Positions 27,506 through 36,292 of a DNA stretch of 64,000 nucleotides are shown here, one piece after another (within the stretch, counting starts at the first letter, position 1; each line of letters starts with the position of its first letter). The position numbers were made by a program, and so were the translations under genes. Source of the stretch: RFSX01 sp965230215 (GTDB taxonomy: Bacteria > Bacteroidota > Bacteroidia > Chitinophagales > Saprospiraceae); NCBI GenBank assembly GCA_965230215.1, contig CBDDKN010000001.1, positions 2,232,001-2,296,000 on the forward strand, written 5' to 3'. A model generated the notes under the pieces. The model did no database searches. It was given only the letters and a program-made list of their open reading frames with translations, and was not told the DNA's origin.

Positions 27506-28651
27506 ATGAAAATTGGCATTGTTTGTTACCCTACTTATGGAGGAAGTGGCGTTATGGCTACTGAATTAGGTATAGGATTATCCAAAAAAGGACATAAAGT
27601 ACACTTCATTTCCTATAAAAGGCCGGCACGACTCAAACATTTCTACAAAGATGTGTTCTACCATGAAGTCGGCTCACTGGAATATCCCTTATTTGAATAC
27701 GCCCCTTACGAAAGCTCACTTATATCAAAGATTGTTGACGTTGTGCAACATGAACAATTGGATATTCTACATGTGCATTATGCTATTCCACACGCTGCAG
27801 TCGCTTATTTTGCCAAAGAAATCCTGGCCACAAAAGGTATACATCTTCCTGTGGTAACAACCTTGCATGGTACAGATATCACACTTGTTGGCCTGGATCC
27901 TTCGATGTCATCCGTTGTAGAGTTCAGCATTAATAAATCTGATGTGGTTAGTTGTGTTTCAGAATCTCTAAGGCTTCAAACCATGGATTATTTTGGTATC
28001 CAGAAAGAAATTGATGTCGTTTATAACTTCATTGATACCAACAGATTTGACAGAAAAAGCAATTCTGAATTCAAAAGTGCCTTTGCTCCTGGAAATGAGA
28101 GAATAATAGCACATACCTCCAATTTCCGAAAAGTGAAAAGGATTGATGATGTTATAGATACATTCAGCAACATCAGAAAGAGCCTTCCAAGTAAGCTGAT
28201 TTTAATAGGTGATGGTCCAGAAAGGAGACGCGCAGAGGAACTTTGCCGTCAGAATGGGGCATGCAATGATATATATTTCCTTGGTAAACAAGATGCGGTC
28301 GAGGAACTGCTGTCAATTGCAGATCTATTCCTGCTGCCATCTGAAAAGGAAAGTTTTGGCCTTTCAGCTCTGGAGGCTATGTCATGTGGCGTTCCTGTAA
28401 TTTCAAGTGACGTTGGTGGTCTTCCCGAAGTAAACGAAAATGGTGTTACCGGTTATACTTGTAAACTGGGAGATGTTGAAGATATGTCGGTCAAGGCCAT
28501 CGGCTTACTCAAAAGTCCAAACCTACACTCAGAAATGAGTCTAAATGCCAGGAACAAAGCGCTCCAATTTAGCAAAGCCAATATAATGCCTCAATATGAG
28601 GCGCTCTATGAGAAAGCTTTGAAATCAGTAGGATCAAGCATTTACGGATAA
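27506..28651 (+). CDS. bshA: N-acetyl-alpha-D-glucosaminyl L-malate synthase (bacillithiol step 1)
   Basis: A 381-residue GT4-family glycosyltransferase. It has the BshA N-terminus MKIGIVCYPTYGGSG, VVTTLHGTDITLVG, a nucleotide-sugar C-domain with LILIGDGPER, and the GT4 motif EKESFGLSALEAMSCGVPVI. It joins GlcNAc from UDP-GlcNAc to L-malate, the first committed step of bacillithiol synthesis in the cytoplasm. BshB and BshC are not in the window. The 3' end overlaps the convergent small gene by 18 bases. Confidence 0.93.
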   Translation: MKIGIVCYPTYGGSGVMATELGIGLSKKGHKVHFISYKRPARLKHFYKDVFYHEVGSLEYPLFEYAPYESSLISKIVDVVQHEQLDILHVHYAIPHAAVAYFAKEILATKGIHLPVVTTLHGTDITLVGLDPSMSSVVEFSINKSDVVSCVSESLRLQTMDYFGIQKEIDVVYNFIDTNRFDRKSNSEFKSAFAPGNERIIAHTSNFRKVKRIDDVIDTFSNIRKSLPSKLILIGDGPERRRAEELCRQNGACNDIYFLGKQDAVEELLSIADLFLLPSEKESFGLSALEAMSCGVPVISSDVGGLPEVNENGVTGYTCKLGDVEDMSVKAIGLLKSPNLHSEMSLNARNKALQFSKANIMPQYEALYEKALKSVGSSIYG

Positions 28652-28870
28652 ACCCGTCTTCTTGCTATAATCCAGGATAGCATCCATTGTCTTATCAGAT
28701 GGATAAAAGCTAACCTTAGGCATGCTTTTGAATGCCTTTTTCAAACGTAAATAATAACTGCTGAGGTTTTGATCCTCGTTGATCTGATTTTCAATCTCAA
28801 GGCTTCTAAGCAGTGAGCTTTCTTTGTATAAATACCGAACTAGAGAATTTAAGGTGTAATTGTGCTCCAT
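28634..28870 (-). CDS. Conserved small protein, function unknown
   Basis: A 78-residue basic helical protein with no signal peptide (SLVRYLYKESSLLRSLEIEN, then LKKAFKSMPKVSFYPSDKTM). Proteins of this shape are seen in Bacteroidota, but I cannot name the family. The C-terminal 18 bases overlap bshA on the other strand. Confidence 0.6.
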   Translation of the reverse strand: MEHNYTLNSLVRYLYKESSLLRSLEIENQINEDQNLSSYYLRLKKAFKSMPKVSFYPSDKTMDAILDYSKKTGLSVNA

Positions 28871-28939
28871 TCAATCCATTTAGCTTAATAAATACCATAC
28901 TAACACCTTAATAACTGTTAATGGAAGTCGATTATTGTG

Positions 28940-29365
28940 TTATTCTACTCTGTACCAATATTGTGTGCGACCAAAGAGCGGTTGACCTATATATCCCCTG
29001 ACTTTCAAGGTGTTGGCATCAGATAATGAAATTTGACAACGGTATTCTTTTCCCTTGGCTGGATCAAGAATCCACCCGCCAGTCCATTTCTCACCATCTT
29101 TTGCCATATCAAGCAGGATATCCATGTCTATAAGAGATTTGCCTTTGCGCTCATCCTTACATTTATTACAATGTGTGATCGTTGCTTCAGGTAGCAATTT
29201 GATAACTTTTCCAAACAACTTCTCCCCACTTTTATATATCTCTATATATGATTTCGCTTTTCCATCGGTATCATCAACAGTTTTCCAAACACCAAGAGGT
29301 GATTGCGCAAAAAGCCCTGAAACGGGAAGGATTAAAATGAATATCAGTGTCCACTTCATCATCAT
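28940..29365 (-). CDS. DUF2147 family secreted protein
   Basis: A 141-residue protein with a signal peptide (1-20, VSGLFAQSP). The mature DUF2147 domain starts LGVWKTVDDTDGKAKSYIEI. It has HCNKCKDERKGKSLIDMDIL and ends with GRTQYWYRV. The fold is a lipocalin-like barrel. The function is unknown; fatty-acid binding has been suggested for relatives. It probably stands alone. Confidence 0.88.
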   Translation of the reverse strand: MMMKWTLIFILILPVSGLFAQSPLGVWKTVDDTDGKAKSYIEIYKSGEKLFGKVIKLLPEATITHCNKCKDERKGKSLIDMDILLDMAKDGEKWTGGWILDPAKGKEYRCQISLSDANTLKVRGYIGQPLFGRTQYWYRVE

Positions 29366-29391
29366 TATTTTTCAGCTGCAATATTAATTAA

Positions 29392-30294
29392 TCACACTAT
29401 AGAAACGGACATTTGAGGGATTTTCTTCTCAAATTCGTGTTGTAATTTTGTTAAAATTCGGCTTCCAAAATCATTGCTTATAATCCGACCATCAATCTTC
29501 GTAATCGGCGTCAATTCACCCATAGTTCCAGTGCAAAAAACCTCATCAGCTGTATAGAGATCAACCAGCGATATATTCTTCTCAATACAATCCAGTCCCT
29601 GCTCTGCAATGATATCCATAACAATGGATCGCGTGATACCCGGAAGGCAGGCATCTGCAAAAGGAGTGTATACTTTGCCTTTCTTCACCATGAATATATT
29701 TGTACCGTTAAGCTCAGAAGCAAAACCGTGTACATCGAGCATCAATGCCGCATCAGCACCGGCCACATTCGCCTGAATCTTGGCAAGAATATTATTGATA
29801 AGGTTGTTGTGATGAATTTTTGAATCCAAATGATTTGGGGAATTTCTTCTGATAGTAGAACTGATAATACTGATGCCGGAATCATTATCGTAAACCGGAG
29901 CTTTATATTCCGGAAGAATTATGAGACATGAACCCTTGGTATTTAGCCTTGGATCCATACCTGAGGTAATCTTTTCACCACGTGTCAAAGTAAGCCTGAT
30001 GTGCACACCATCATACATCTCATTCGCCTTTAAAGTATCAGACAAAGCTTGCTTTACCGTTTCTCGGTCAGGAATGTCTTCAAAATGCATGGCCTTGGCA
30101 GAATCATGGAGTCTATCCAGATGACGATCCAGTAAAAATATGCCTCCGTTATAAAGCCTGAGCCCTTCCCATACGGCATCGCCTCCCTGGACAACGCTGT
30201 CGAATACAGAAACTTTTGCATCTTCTCTTCTCAAAATCTCACCGCCCACATAGACTTTTATTTGTTCGTTGCGGCTATCAAATTTTTGTAACAT
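29392..30294 (-). CDS. Class IV aminotransferase (branched-chain/D-amino-acid type)
   Basis: A 300-residue fold-type IV PLP enzyme. The early GGEILRREDAKVSVFDSVVQ, the PLP-lysine region LDSKIHHNNLINNILAKI, and the C-terminal CTGTMGELTPITKIDGR fit the branched-chain aminotransferase / D-amino-acid transaminase / aminodeoxychorismate lyase family. The exact substrate cannot be told. It lies seven bases after the sulfotransferase-like gene and is in one operon with it and the SRPBCC gene, which hints at a small-molecule pathway and not at general valine/leucine metabolism. Confidence 0.85.
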   Translation of the reverse strand: MLQKFDSRNEQIKVYVGGEILRREDAKVSVFDSVVQGGDAVWEGLRLYNGGIFLLDRHLDRLHDSAKAMHFEDIPDRETVKQALSDTLKANEMYDGVHIRLTLTRGEKITSGMDPRLNTKGSCLIILPEYKAPVYDNDSGISIISSTIRRNSPNHLDSKIHHNNLINNILAKIQANVAGADAALMLDVHGFASELNGTNIFMVKKGKVYTPFADACLPGITRSIVMDIIAEQGLDCIEKNISLVDLYTADEVFCTGTMGELTPITKIDGRIISNDFGSRILTKLQHEFEKKIPQMSVSIV

Positions 30295-30301
30295 AGGTCA
30301 A

Positions 30302-31015
30302 CTATATTTTGTGCTTTCTTAATTGATCATAATAGTATTCAGCCTCCTTTAGTAATCCATCAAGGTGCTCGGGAAACTCGTGTTGGCTTAAAGGCCCTTT
30401 GCTCCAGCCTGTGGACTTGTGCACATTGGCGTACCAATACTTAGCCCAGACACCATCTTCTTCACGTGATCCCGCTTCCCAGCTGAGCATCTCATCCATA
30501 AATGGAATTTCCAATGAATGACATAGTCTTCGAAGATAATTCTCCGGATCTTCTCTAAGATCACCACTGTCGATAACAACAAAGGGAATTTCATTTTCTA
30601 TGAAGAACTGCATGATCCTAAACTCCAGTTCCAATCCTATATCAAGCATTGTAGGATTGGGGATGACACGTGCAAAAGAAGCAATCAATTGACGCGGTTG
30701 ACGGATAAGCAAGATGTTTTGCATCTTATTCATAAACTGCCAATCTGCACCATCCAGATGATGCGCCATGTTTTTAAAGAATACCTTTGGCGTATCATAG
30801 TTTTTAAAAATTACATCCTCCAATATTTCATCGTAATTCTTTGATTGTGACTTCAATGTTTCCTGCCTTCCCGGATGCTCAATTTCTGGATGTGTATGCA
30901 GATAATAGGCATAGAATGGCTCATCAACGATTGAGAAGTCCGGCCTGTTGCCAAAGGAATACATCAATGCTGTTGATACATTTCGAGGACCTGATACCAA
31001 ATGGATTCTTTTCAA
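30302..31015 (-). CDS. Sulfotransferase-like protein
   Basis: A 237-residue protein. The N-terminus IHLVSGPRNVSTALMYSF is a P-loop-like PAPS 5'-phosphosulfate binding segment. NILLIRQPRQLIASFARVI contains the typical 3'-phosphate-binding Arg/Ser region, and the C-terminus has WSKGPLSQHEFPEHL. It may transfer sulfate from PAPS, but similar Bacteroidota proteins are uncharacterised. The four-base overlap with the SRPBCC gene and the seven-base gap to the aminotransferase make a tight three-gene operon. Confidence 0.75.
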   Translation of the reverse strand: MKRIHLVSGPRNVSTALMYSFGNRPDFSIVDEPFYAYYLHTHPEIEHPGRQETLKSQSKNYDEILEDVIFKNYDTPKVFFKNMAHHLDGADWQFMNKMQNILLIRQPRQLIASFARVIPNPTMLDIGLELEFRIMQFFIENEIPFVVIDSGDLREDPENYLRRLCHSLEIPFMDEMLSWEAGSREEDGVWAKYWYANVHKSTGWSKGPLSQHEFPEHLDGLLKEAEYYYDQLRKHKI

Positions 31016-31455
31016 GAGCTTATACTTTCTGCAAATCTTTTAAAGTTATCGAGATACACCTGCGACTGTTTCTTAAAACTTGCAGGCAGCAGCCAGGACA
31101 TCAACCTGACAATAAATGAATGAGGATTCACCTCTGTTTCTGAAGTCATCATGGTAATATCTGAGCTTAAGGCTTCAAAGCTGTTTCGGACAATATTGGT
31201 GGCATATTTTGTTTCATACTTCGCAGAAAATATTTTGGGCAGATTCTTCTCTATAATGGTCTCCAACATCTCAAACTCTGTTTTCCCAGACTTAAAATAC
31301 ATCTTCATTTTTGAACCGGGCTCACCAGGAACCCCGGATACCATTTCATGCCGCTCAAGCCCATCCATCCACTCATACATATTCTCAGCACTATCAAAAA
31401 GTTTGATCAGCTGATCAACAGGCAAATTGATCTTGACTTCATTGATATATTTCAT
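31012..31455 (-). CDS. SRPBCC (START-like) family protein
   Basis: A 147-residue protein of the polyketide-cyclase/START fold. An N-terminal strand VKINLPVDQLIKLFDSAENMYEW begins the fold, EPGSKMKMYFKSGK lies in the middle, and a long C-terminal helix (SQVYLDNFKRFAE) covers the pocket. It binds a hydrophobic small molecule. It is the first gene of the operon with the sulfotransferase-like and aminotransferase genes. Confidence 0.75.
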   Translation of the reverse strand: MKYINEVKINLPVDQLIKLFDSAENMYEWMDGLERHEMVSGVPGEPGSKMKMYFKSGKTEFEMLETIIEKNLPKIFSAKYETKYATNIVRNSFEALSSDITMMTSETEVNPHSFIVRLMSWLLPASFKKQSQVYLDNFKRFAESISS

Positions 31456-31505
31456 TGTCCTATTTTATTATGAAGATAATATTACATGTGAAGCGGACAA
31501 TAAAA

Positions 31506-31841
31506 TCATTCGAATTCTTCCTGCTTGAGATGATCACCTGGATGCCAGAATAAGGTCTTGAATTCAACTACTTTATTATCCACAATCTCGACACCTTCGT
31601 TTTCCAATAGTTGCTGCATCAATAAGGGATGAGGAAATTGATTCCGGCCGGAAAGCTCACCCTTTCGATTTACGACTCTGTGCGCCGGAATACCCATACT
31701 ATGACACTTATTAAGCGCCCATCCAACCATCCTGGCTGATCCCAAGGCCAGAAAATCTGCAATCGCACCATAATTGGTGACCCTCCCAACCGGTATTTGA
31801 CGGGTAACTTCATAGACTTTTTCAAAATAGGAATTGCCCAT
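31506..31841 (-). CDS. Alkyltransferase-like (ATL) protein of the MGMT family
   Basis: A 111-residue protein similar to the C-terminal domain of O6-methylguanine-DNA methyltransferase. It has IPVGRVTNYGAIADFLALGSARMVGWAL split as in the family, and the active-site motif PCHRV is replaced by PAHRV, so the acceptor cysteine is alanine at residue 53. ATL proteins bind alkylated DNA and recruit nucleotide excision repair instead of removing the alkyl group. The gene probably stands alone. Confidence 0.88.
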   Translation of the reverse strand: MGNSYFEKVYEVTRQIPVGRVTNYGAIADFLALGSARMVGWALNKCHSMGIPAHRVVNRKGELSGRNQFPHPLLMQQLLENEGVEIVDNKVVEFKTLFWHPGDHLKQEEFE

Positions 31842-31917
31842 AGCTTAAATTATAAATGTCTGCTGGTTTTTGCTTGCCAGTATGTTTGCTTTACTTTGCA
31901 ATTTAAGACTTTCATAT

Positions 31918-32457
31918 ATGTTAGACCGTAGCATCATTGCACAAAACATAACCAATCTTACAGATGCCCGATACTTTGCCGCATGGGGTGTTGAGTATGT
32001 AAGCTTTAACACAATTCCTGATTCACCCTATTTTCTGCCGGTTGAAAAGATAGAAGAAATTAAAGATTGGCTTGAAGGTCCTCAAGTGCTTATTGAAACC
32101 AATGCACTTGAGTTCGATGAATTGGCAGATGGCCTGATTTTGAATAGCATATACAGTTCAATGCCATTGAGCAAAGAAAGCTTTTTCAGAACGGATATAA
32201 CAGAACTTGAAAAAGGACTGCCTGATGGTAAGTATATTATCAAACCAGACTCAATCGAGGAGATCGCCCGATTGAACGCTATTGATAAGGATGATTTGCT
32301 TGGCCTTGGCATCTATATTGACATTTCGGACATGCCCATCACAGTGGTTCATGATCTAAATGACTTTGGTATAGTCGTTCAAGGGGGTGATGAAGAAAAG
32401 CCTGGTGTCAAGAGCTATGATGATCTCGACGAACTCTATGACCTCTTGCTCAACTGA
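31918..32457 (+). CDS. TrpF-like protein with degenerate active site
   Basis: The ATG at 31918 (179 residues) gives the expected N-terminus MLDRSIIAQNITNLTDARYF; an earlier in-frame start at 31870 adds a hydrophobic piece without support. The pattern resembles phosphoribosylanthranilate isomerase (KICGIT...DA), but the catalytic cysteine position reads Gln (IAQNIT). C-terminal pieces FGIVVQGGDEEKPGVKSYDDL look like the TrpF end (GGhxPxnv...). It probably no longer isomerises phosphoribosylanthranilate; the present role is unknown. Its end overlaps the TonB receptor gene by 22 bases. Confidence 0.6.
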   Translation: MLDRSIIAQNITNLTDARYFAAWGVEYVSFNTIPDSPYFLPVEKIEEIKDWLEGPQVLIETNALEFDELADGLILNSIYSSMPLSKESFFRTDITELEKGLPDGKYIIKPDSIEEIARLNAIDKDDLLGLGIYIDISDMPITVVHDLNDFGIVVQGGDEEKPGVKSYDDLDELYDLLLN

Positions 32458-34946
32458 GCAAAATTTAACTGCAAGGTGACATAAAAGTTTCTTCCGTATG
32501 ATGGAATGATCCCCGGCCCCGGATAACCAGTCGCCCTTTGTGTGAAATACCTTGCATCTCCGACGTTGTTCATACCAAATTCCAGTGCATAAAATGATTT
32601 GGAGTATGATGCTGAAATATCAAATATGCTGTAAGCAGGTATGGGGCCGATCAGCCCTTCTCTCTGATCTCCTGGTGTTGTTACTTCAGAATTCTGCCCA
32701 TCTGTATATTGCTCTGAAAGATAAGTCAACTGAAATGCACATTTAAATCTCTTATATGAATAATTGATTCCAGTACGCAAATTAACTTCGGGAACAAATT
32801 CCAACTTCTTCCCCACCACATTATTCTCCTGGGATTCAACATACTCTGAATGCGTTAGTGCGATATTTAAATATGCTGAATAGGCCATATCATAATTATC
32901 AGGGGAAAACCATTTATTAAAATTGCACTGTATCAAGCTTTCGAATCCGAGTATCCTGGCATCTCCAATATTCTTTCTGACCCTGTTGGCCCTGTTGTCA
33001 AAAACAACCCCTATCCTATCCTCATATGCCAGTAAAAATGTTCCAGCTTGCACACTTAGTACTTTGTCAATATTTGTCTTATATGATAAATCAACAGTAT
33101 ATCCGGATTCATCAGTTATACCAGGATCAATTATAAATGCTGGGTTCACCGTACGGATATCACTAAATGTAATGGACCTGTAGTTTCTGCTGTAATTAAG
33201 TATCAATTCTGACTGTCCACCTGGCTTGTAACTTAAGCCCAACCCCCACAATAAGAAGTTCCGGACGAAATCTCTGTTTTCCTCGATTATTACACTCGAT
33301 AGAGCATTCCCTGCATTATCGTAAACCGTATTTCTATACTCCCCATCTGCTGCCGTATTAATATGCTCGAATCTTAATCCCGGGACTACCGAGAGTCTAT
33401 CGGAAATCTTTATAATGCTTTCAGTAAAAACAGATAGATTTCTATTGGGAAAGTCAAATGAAGACTCATTCGGATAGAAGAGCGTACTGTCCTTCAGAAA
33501 ATTGAAATTGGCTTCAGTTCCAAAATCTCCTGCACCCTGCCCTGCATTATTATTAGCATGATAATATTTCACGCCTATCAACCAGCTATTCACGTTGAGC
33601 TTATCGGCCTTTTTTAAAAAAGGCAAAGTATAATCAAGCAAATACCTGGTTTCTATTCCAAAATTTCTAAACGTACCTGTGATCAAGTCTCTAGGAAAAA
33701 TATAATTGCCATCAAGATCTATCGCATCTGGGTCAGTAACAGGATTTGAGTTCAAGTCATTAACGAATCCCCGATATCCCAATGCATTTCTCTCTGCATC
33801 AAGTCTGAAAACATCAGCAGTAAACCTGCTTCGTTTTCCTATCAGATGTTCAAACTTGAGCGCAGTCAAATTCCACTTGACCTCAAACCAGTTTCGCTCT
33901 CTGTTGCTAAAAAATATATCCTCCTGAAACTGACTATCCGTAAGTCCCCCAGCCTGCCTGGCCAGATAATCAAAATATGTATGTTCTAACGAAAGCTTGG
34001 TCTTATCACTAAATCTGTAAGTATACTTAACATACAGGTTCACAGATTCAAAATCCGAGTTAGCCCTGAGACCATCTCCGCGTCTGTAATTAAAATAACC
34101 GTAGAAAGATGATTTGCCAGATGCTTTTGAAAAGCTGTTAAAAGAGTTAAAAAAGCCATAGGAGCCATAGCTCTGTCTGGATACAACTTGCCAGTCATAA
34201 AGTGAAGAAGCATCCTTCAACTTAAAATTGATCAAGCCGCCAAATTGTGTTCCATATTGCAGAGAAGCAGCGCCTCTCACAACCTGAATTTCATCAATGG
34301 CTTCTGCTGGAGGTGTATAATAACTTTCTGGATATCCCAATACGTCAGCACTGATATCATAAGCATTCTGTCTTATGTTGAAATTGGCACTCCGGTTGGG
34401 ATCCAAGCCTCTGCCTCCAATATTGAGCTGAATACCGCCTTCACTCGCATCGTATACATTGATGCCAGAAACCTTGCTGAATATCTGACGTGCATTATTG
34501 CTGGCCTTATTAGCCAGCATGGCATCCATCATTACGCGCTCTGTTTTCTTGCCAGAATAGATAGCAGTTCCCTCAATTGCGCCGAGACTTTTAAGTGAAA
34601 ATAACTCTTCCCTCTTCGATGCAATCATAACGGCATCAAGGTCTTGACTTAATGGCGTCATAATTATTGTCACAGAAGTATCTCCCTCCAGCTCTATCAA
34701 CTTGGATGAAGTATTATATTGAAATGAGAATACCGTAAGATTATAACTCTTGGCTTCACGTAAGGCGATGTCTATTGTGTCATTGAGCTTGCAGCTGAAA
34801 TTCTGGCCTGTCTCACTAATGAAGAGCTCAATATCAGCATTGGTAGTAACAGCACTGTTATCGCTAAATGATACTGTAAGAGTAGCTTGACCAGAGATCA
34901 TACCAGAAAACAAACAGAATAATATGACAAAAATAAATCTACTCAC
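32436..34946 (-). CDS. TonB-dependent receptor, probable iron-chelate uptake
   Basis: An 836-residue outer-membrane receptor. After a signal peptide (1-19) comes a short N-terminal beta-domain, a plug (ARQIFSKVSGINVYDASEGG, GAASLQYGTQFGGLINFKL) and a barrel that ends ...PSYGRNFYVTLQLNFAQL. It resembles FecA-like iron(III)-dicitrate-type receptors. The start is GTG at 34946, overlapping the HTTM gene by eight bases. It is the last gene of the DUF4856-imelysin-HTTM operon, a combination I associate with iron acquisition in Bacteroidota. Confidence 0.87.
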   Translation of the reverse strand: MSRFIFVILFCLFSGMISGQATLTVSFSDNSAVTTNADIELFISETGQNFSCKLNDTIDIALREAKSYNLTVFSFQYNTSSKLIELEGDTSVTIIMTPLSQDLDAVMIASKREELFSLKSLGAIEGTAIYSGKKTERVMMDAMLANKASNNARQIFSKVSGINVYDASEGGIQLNIGGRGLDPNRSANFNIRQNAYDISADVLGYPESYYTPPAEAIDEIQVVRGAASLQYGTQFGGLINFKLKDASSLYDWQVVSRQSYGSYGFFNSFNSFSKASGKSSFYGYFNYRRGDGLRANSDFESVNLYVKYTYRFSDKTKLSLEHTYFDYLARQAGGLTDSQFQEDIFFSNRERNWFEVKWNLTALKFEHLIGKRSRFTADVFRLDAERNALGYRGFVNDLNSNPVTDPDAIDLDGNYIFPRDLITGTFRNFGIETRYLLDYTLPFLKKADKLNVNSWLIGVKYYHANNNAGQGAGDFGTEANFNFLKDSTLFYPNESSFDFPNRNLSVFTESIIKISDRLSVVPGLRFEHINTAADGEYRNTVYDNAGNALSSVIIEENRDFVRNFLLWGLGLSYKPGGQSELILNYSRNYRSITFSDIRTVNPAFIIDPGITDESGYTVDLSYKTNIDKVLSVQAGTFLLAYEDRIGVVFDNRANRVRKNIGDARILGFESLIQCNFNKWFSPDNYDMAYSAYLNIALTHSEYVESQENNVVGKKLEFVPEVNLRTGINYSYKRFKCAFQLTYLSEQYTDGQNSEVTTPGDQREGLIGPIPAYSIFDISASYSKSFYALEFGMNNVGDARYFTQRATGYPGPGIIPSYGRNFYVTLQLNFAQLSKRS

Positions 34947-36291
34947 GATATGGCAATATCCATTTTTTATGCTTGAGGCTGCGCTCCAGTTTTGTTAAGT
35001 CAATTGTGGGGTCGATAAAAGGCTGGCTTGCTTGTCCATTCAATGCCACATAACTTTCTACATAAACTTCCACATTCTGATGACCCTGCGATTCGAAATG
35101 CTGCGCAAGATAGTGTGCATATTCAAGAATGAAATCAGCCTGTGTTGACATTTGTTTTTCTTGAAATGAATTTAGAAAGTCTACGTTGTCCACATAAAAT
35201 CGCTTACCAGTTTTGCCATCAACTATCTTAAAGTTGGCATATCCTGCTTTCTCCATGAGCATAACCCTCCAGGAAAATCTGTACCCCTCTTCAGTCCAGA
35301 ATAGTTTGCCTGGGTATAATAAATATCGAAAAGGGAAAAGCAACTGAATAGCAAAAAAACTTACGAGCAATAATACTTTTGGCTTGAGGTATTTAATTGT
35401 GCTATTATTAAGCACTTTTATATTTTGGAATATTACATCATCAAATCTGAAAATGCGCGATAAGCCACTTAAGAATTTGTTATGTAATCCGGCATCAAAA
35501 AATATCAGCGTACTGATAATCATGATGTAAGGAAACATGCCTATAGGAAACAATAATCTTGTCATGATATGAAAGAACAAGACAGCTACAAAAGCCAGCA
35601 TTCTGGTTCTGCTGAAAAGCAATAGGAAAGGAATGGTAAGATCATAAATTGCACCACCCCATGAAAAGGCGTAATGGATCCATTCCTTTTGCATCAGATC
35701 GCCAATTAATGGAATGCCATATGTAGAGGGAAGCCAGATTTTGAGGGGCATCGCCTCAAACAGCCAGTCGGGATTCAACTTTGCCAAGCCAGCATAGAAG
35801 TATACAATACCCAACATTAGCTTGACAGCATCTATACTCCATTGTGGAATATACCTGAATCGCTTGCTATCGTCAAGGTAGGCGTCTACAGAATAGTGCG
35901 TGGCTGCAGGCAGCCAGATCATCAGAAAACTCAAAATGCTGATAAAGTAGTAATGATTCAAATAAGTCGTTTTATCCATCAGTTCTATATAAGTGAAACT
36001 GAGAAAGAATAGACTTATCGACCATTTATACTTCCACCCCACGCTTACAAGAAGCGATGATATCATACACAAGATGAAAATCAAATAAGTGGCCGCTCCT
36101 ATGGGTTTGACCCATTCGAAACCATAATAACTAAAATGGAAATCGGGTGTGATATAGAATTTATCAATCCATCCGTAAGCCCAAAAACGGACCAGACTGA
36201 TAAACATCATTAATCCGAATAGAACACGAAAGGCTGCCAGCGGGGCAGCCTCAGATGTTCTTTGCAAATATTTAATCAAAGTCTCTCTCAT
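34939..36291 (-). CDS. HTTM-domain membrane protein (vitamin K carboxylase-like)
   Basis: Starting at ATG 36291 (one base after the imelysin stop), 450 residues. About nine membrane helices form the HTTM domain, with FRVLFGLMMFISLVRFWAYG at the front and KLMLGIVYFYAGLAKLNPDWL in the middle. A C-terminal soluble region follows (about 300-450, FRYLLYPGKLFWTEEGYRFSWRVM). The domain is shared with vitamin K-dependent gamma-carboxylase. In Bacteroidota it occurs in iron-responsive operons with imelysin, where its activity is unknown. An upstream in-frame start at 36330 would overlap the imelysin gene heavily. Confidence 0.85.
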   Translation of the reverse strand: MRETLIKYLQRTSEAAPLAAFRVLFGLMMFISLVRFWAYGWIDKFYITPDFHFSYYGFEWVKPIGAATYLIFILCMISSLLVSVGWKYKWSISLFFLSFTYIELMDKTTYLNHYYFISILSFLMIWLPAATHYSVDAYLDDSKRFRYIPQWSIDAVKLMLGIVYFYAGLAKLNPDWLFEAMPLKIWLPSTYGIPLIGDLMQKEWIHYAFSWGGAIYDLTIPFLLLFSRTRMLAFVAVLFFHIMTRLLFPIGMFPYIMIISTLIFFDAGLHNKFLSGLSRIFRFDDVIFQNIKVLNNSTIKYLKPKVLLLVSFFAIQLLFPFRYLLYPGKLFWTEEGYRFSWRVMLMEKAGYANFKIVDGKTGKRFYVDNVDFLNSFQEKQMSTQADFILEYAHYLAQHFESQGHQNVEVYVESYVALNGQASQPFIDPTIDLTKLERSLKHKKWILPYRE

Positions 36292-36292
36292 G

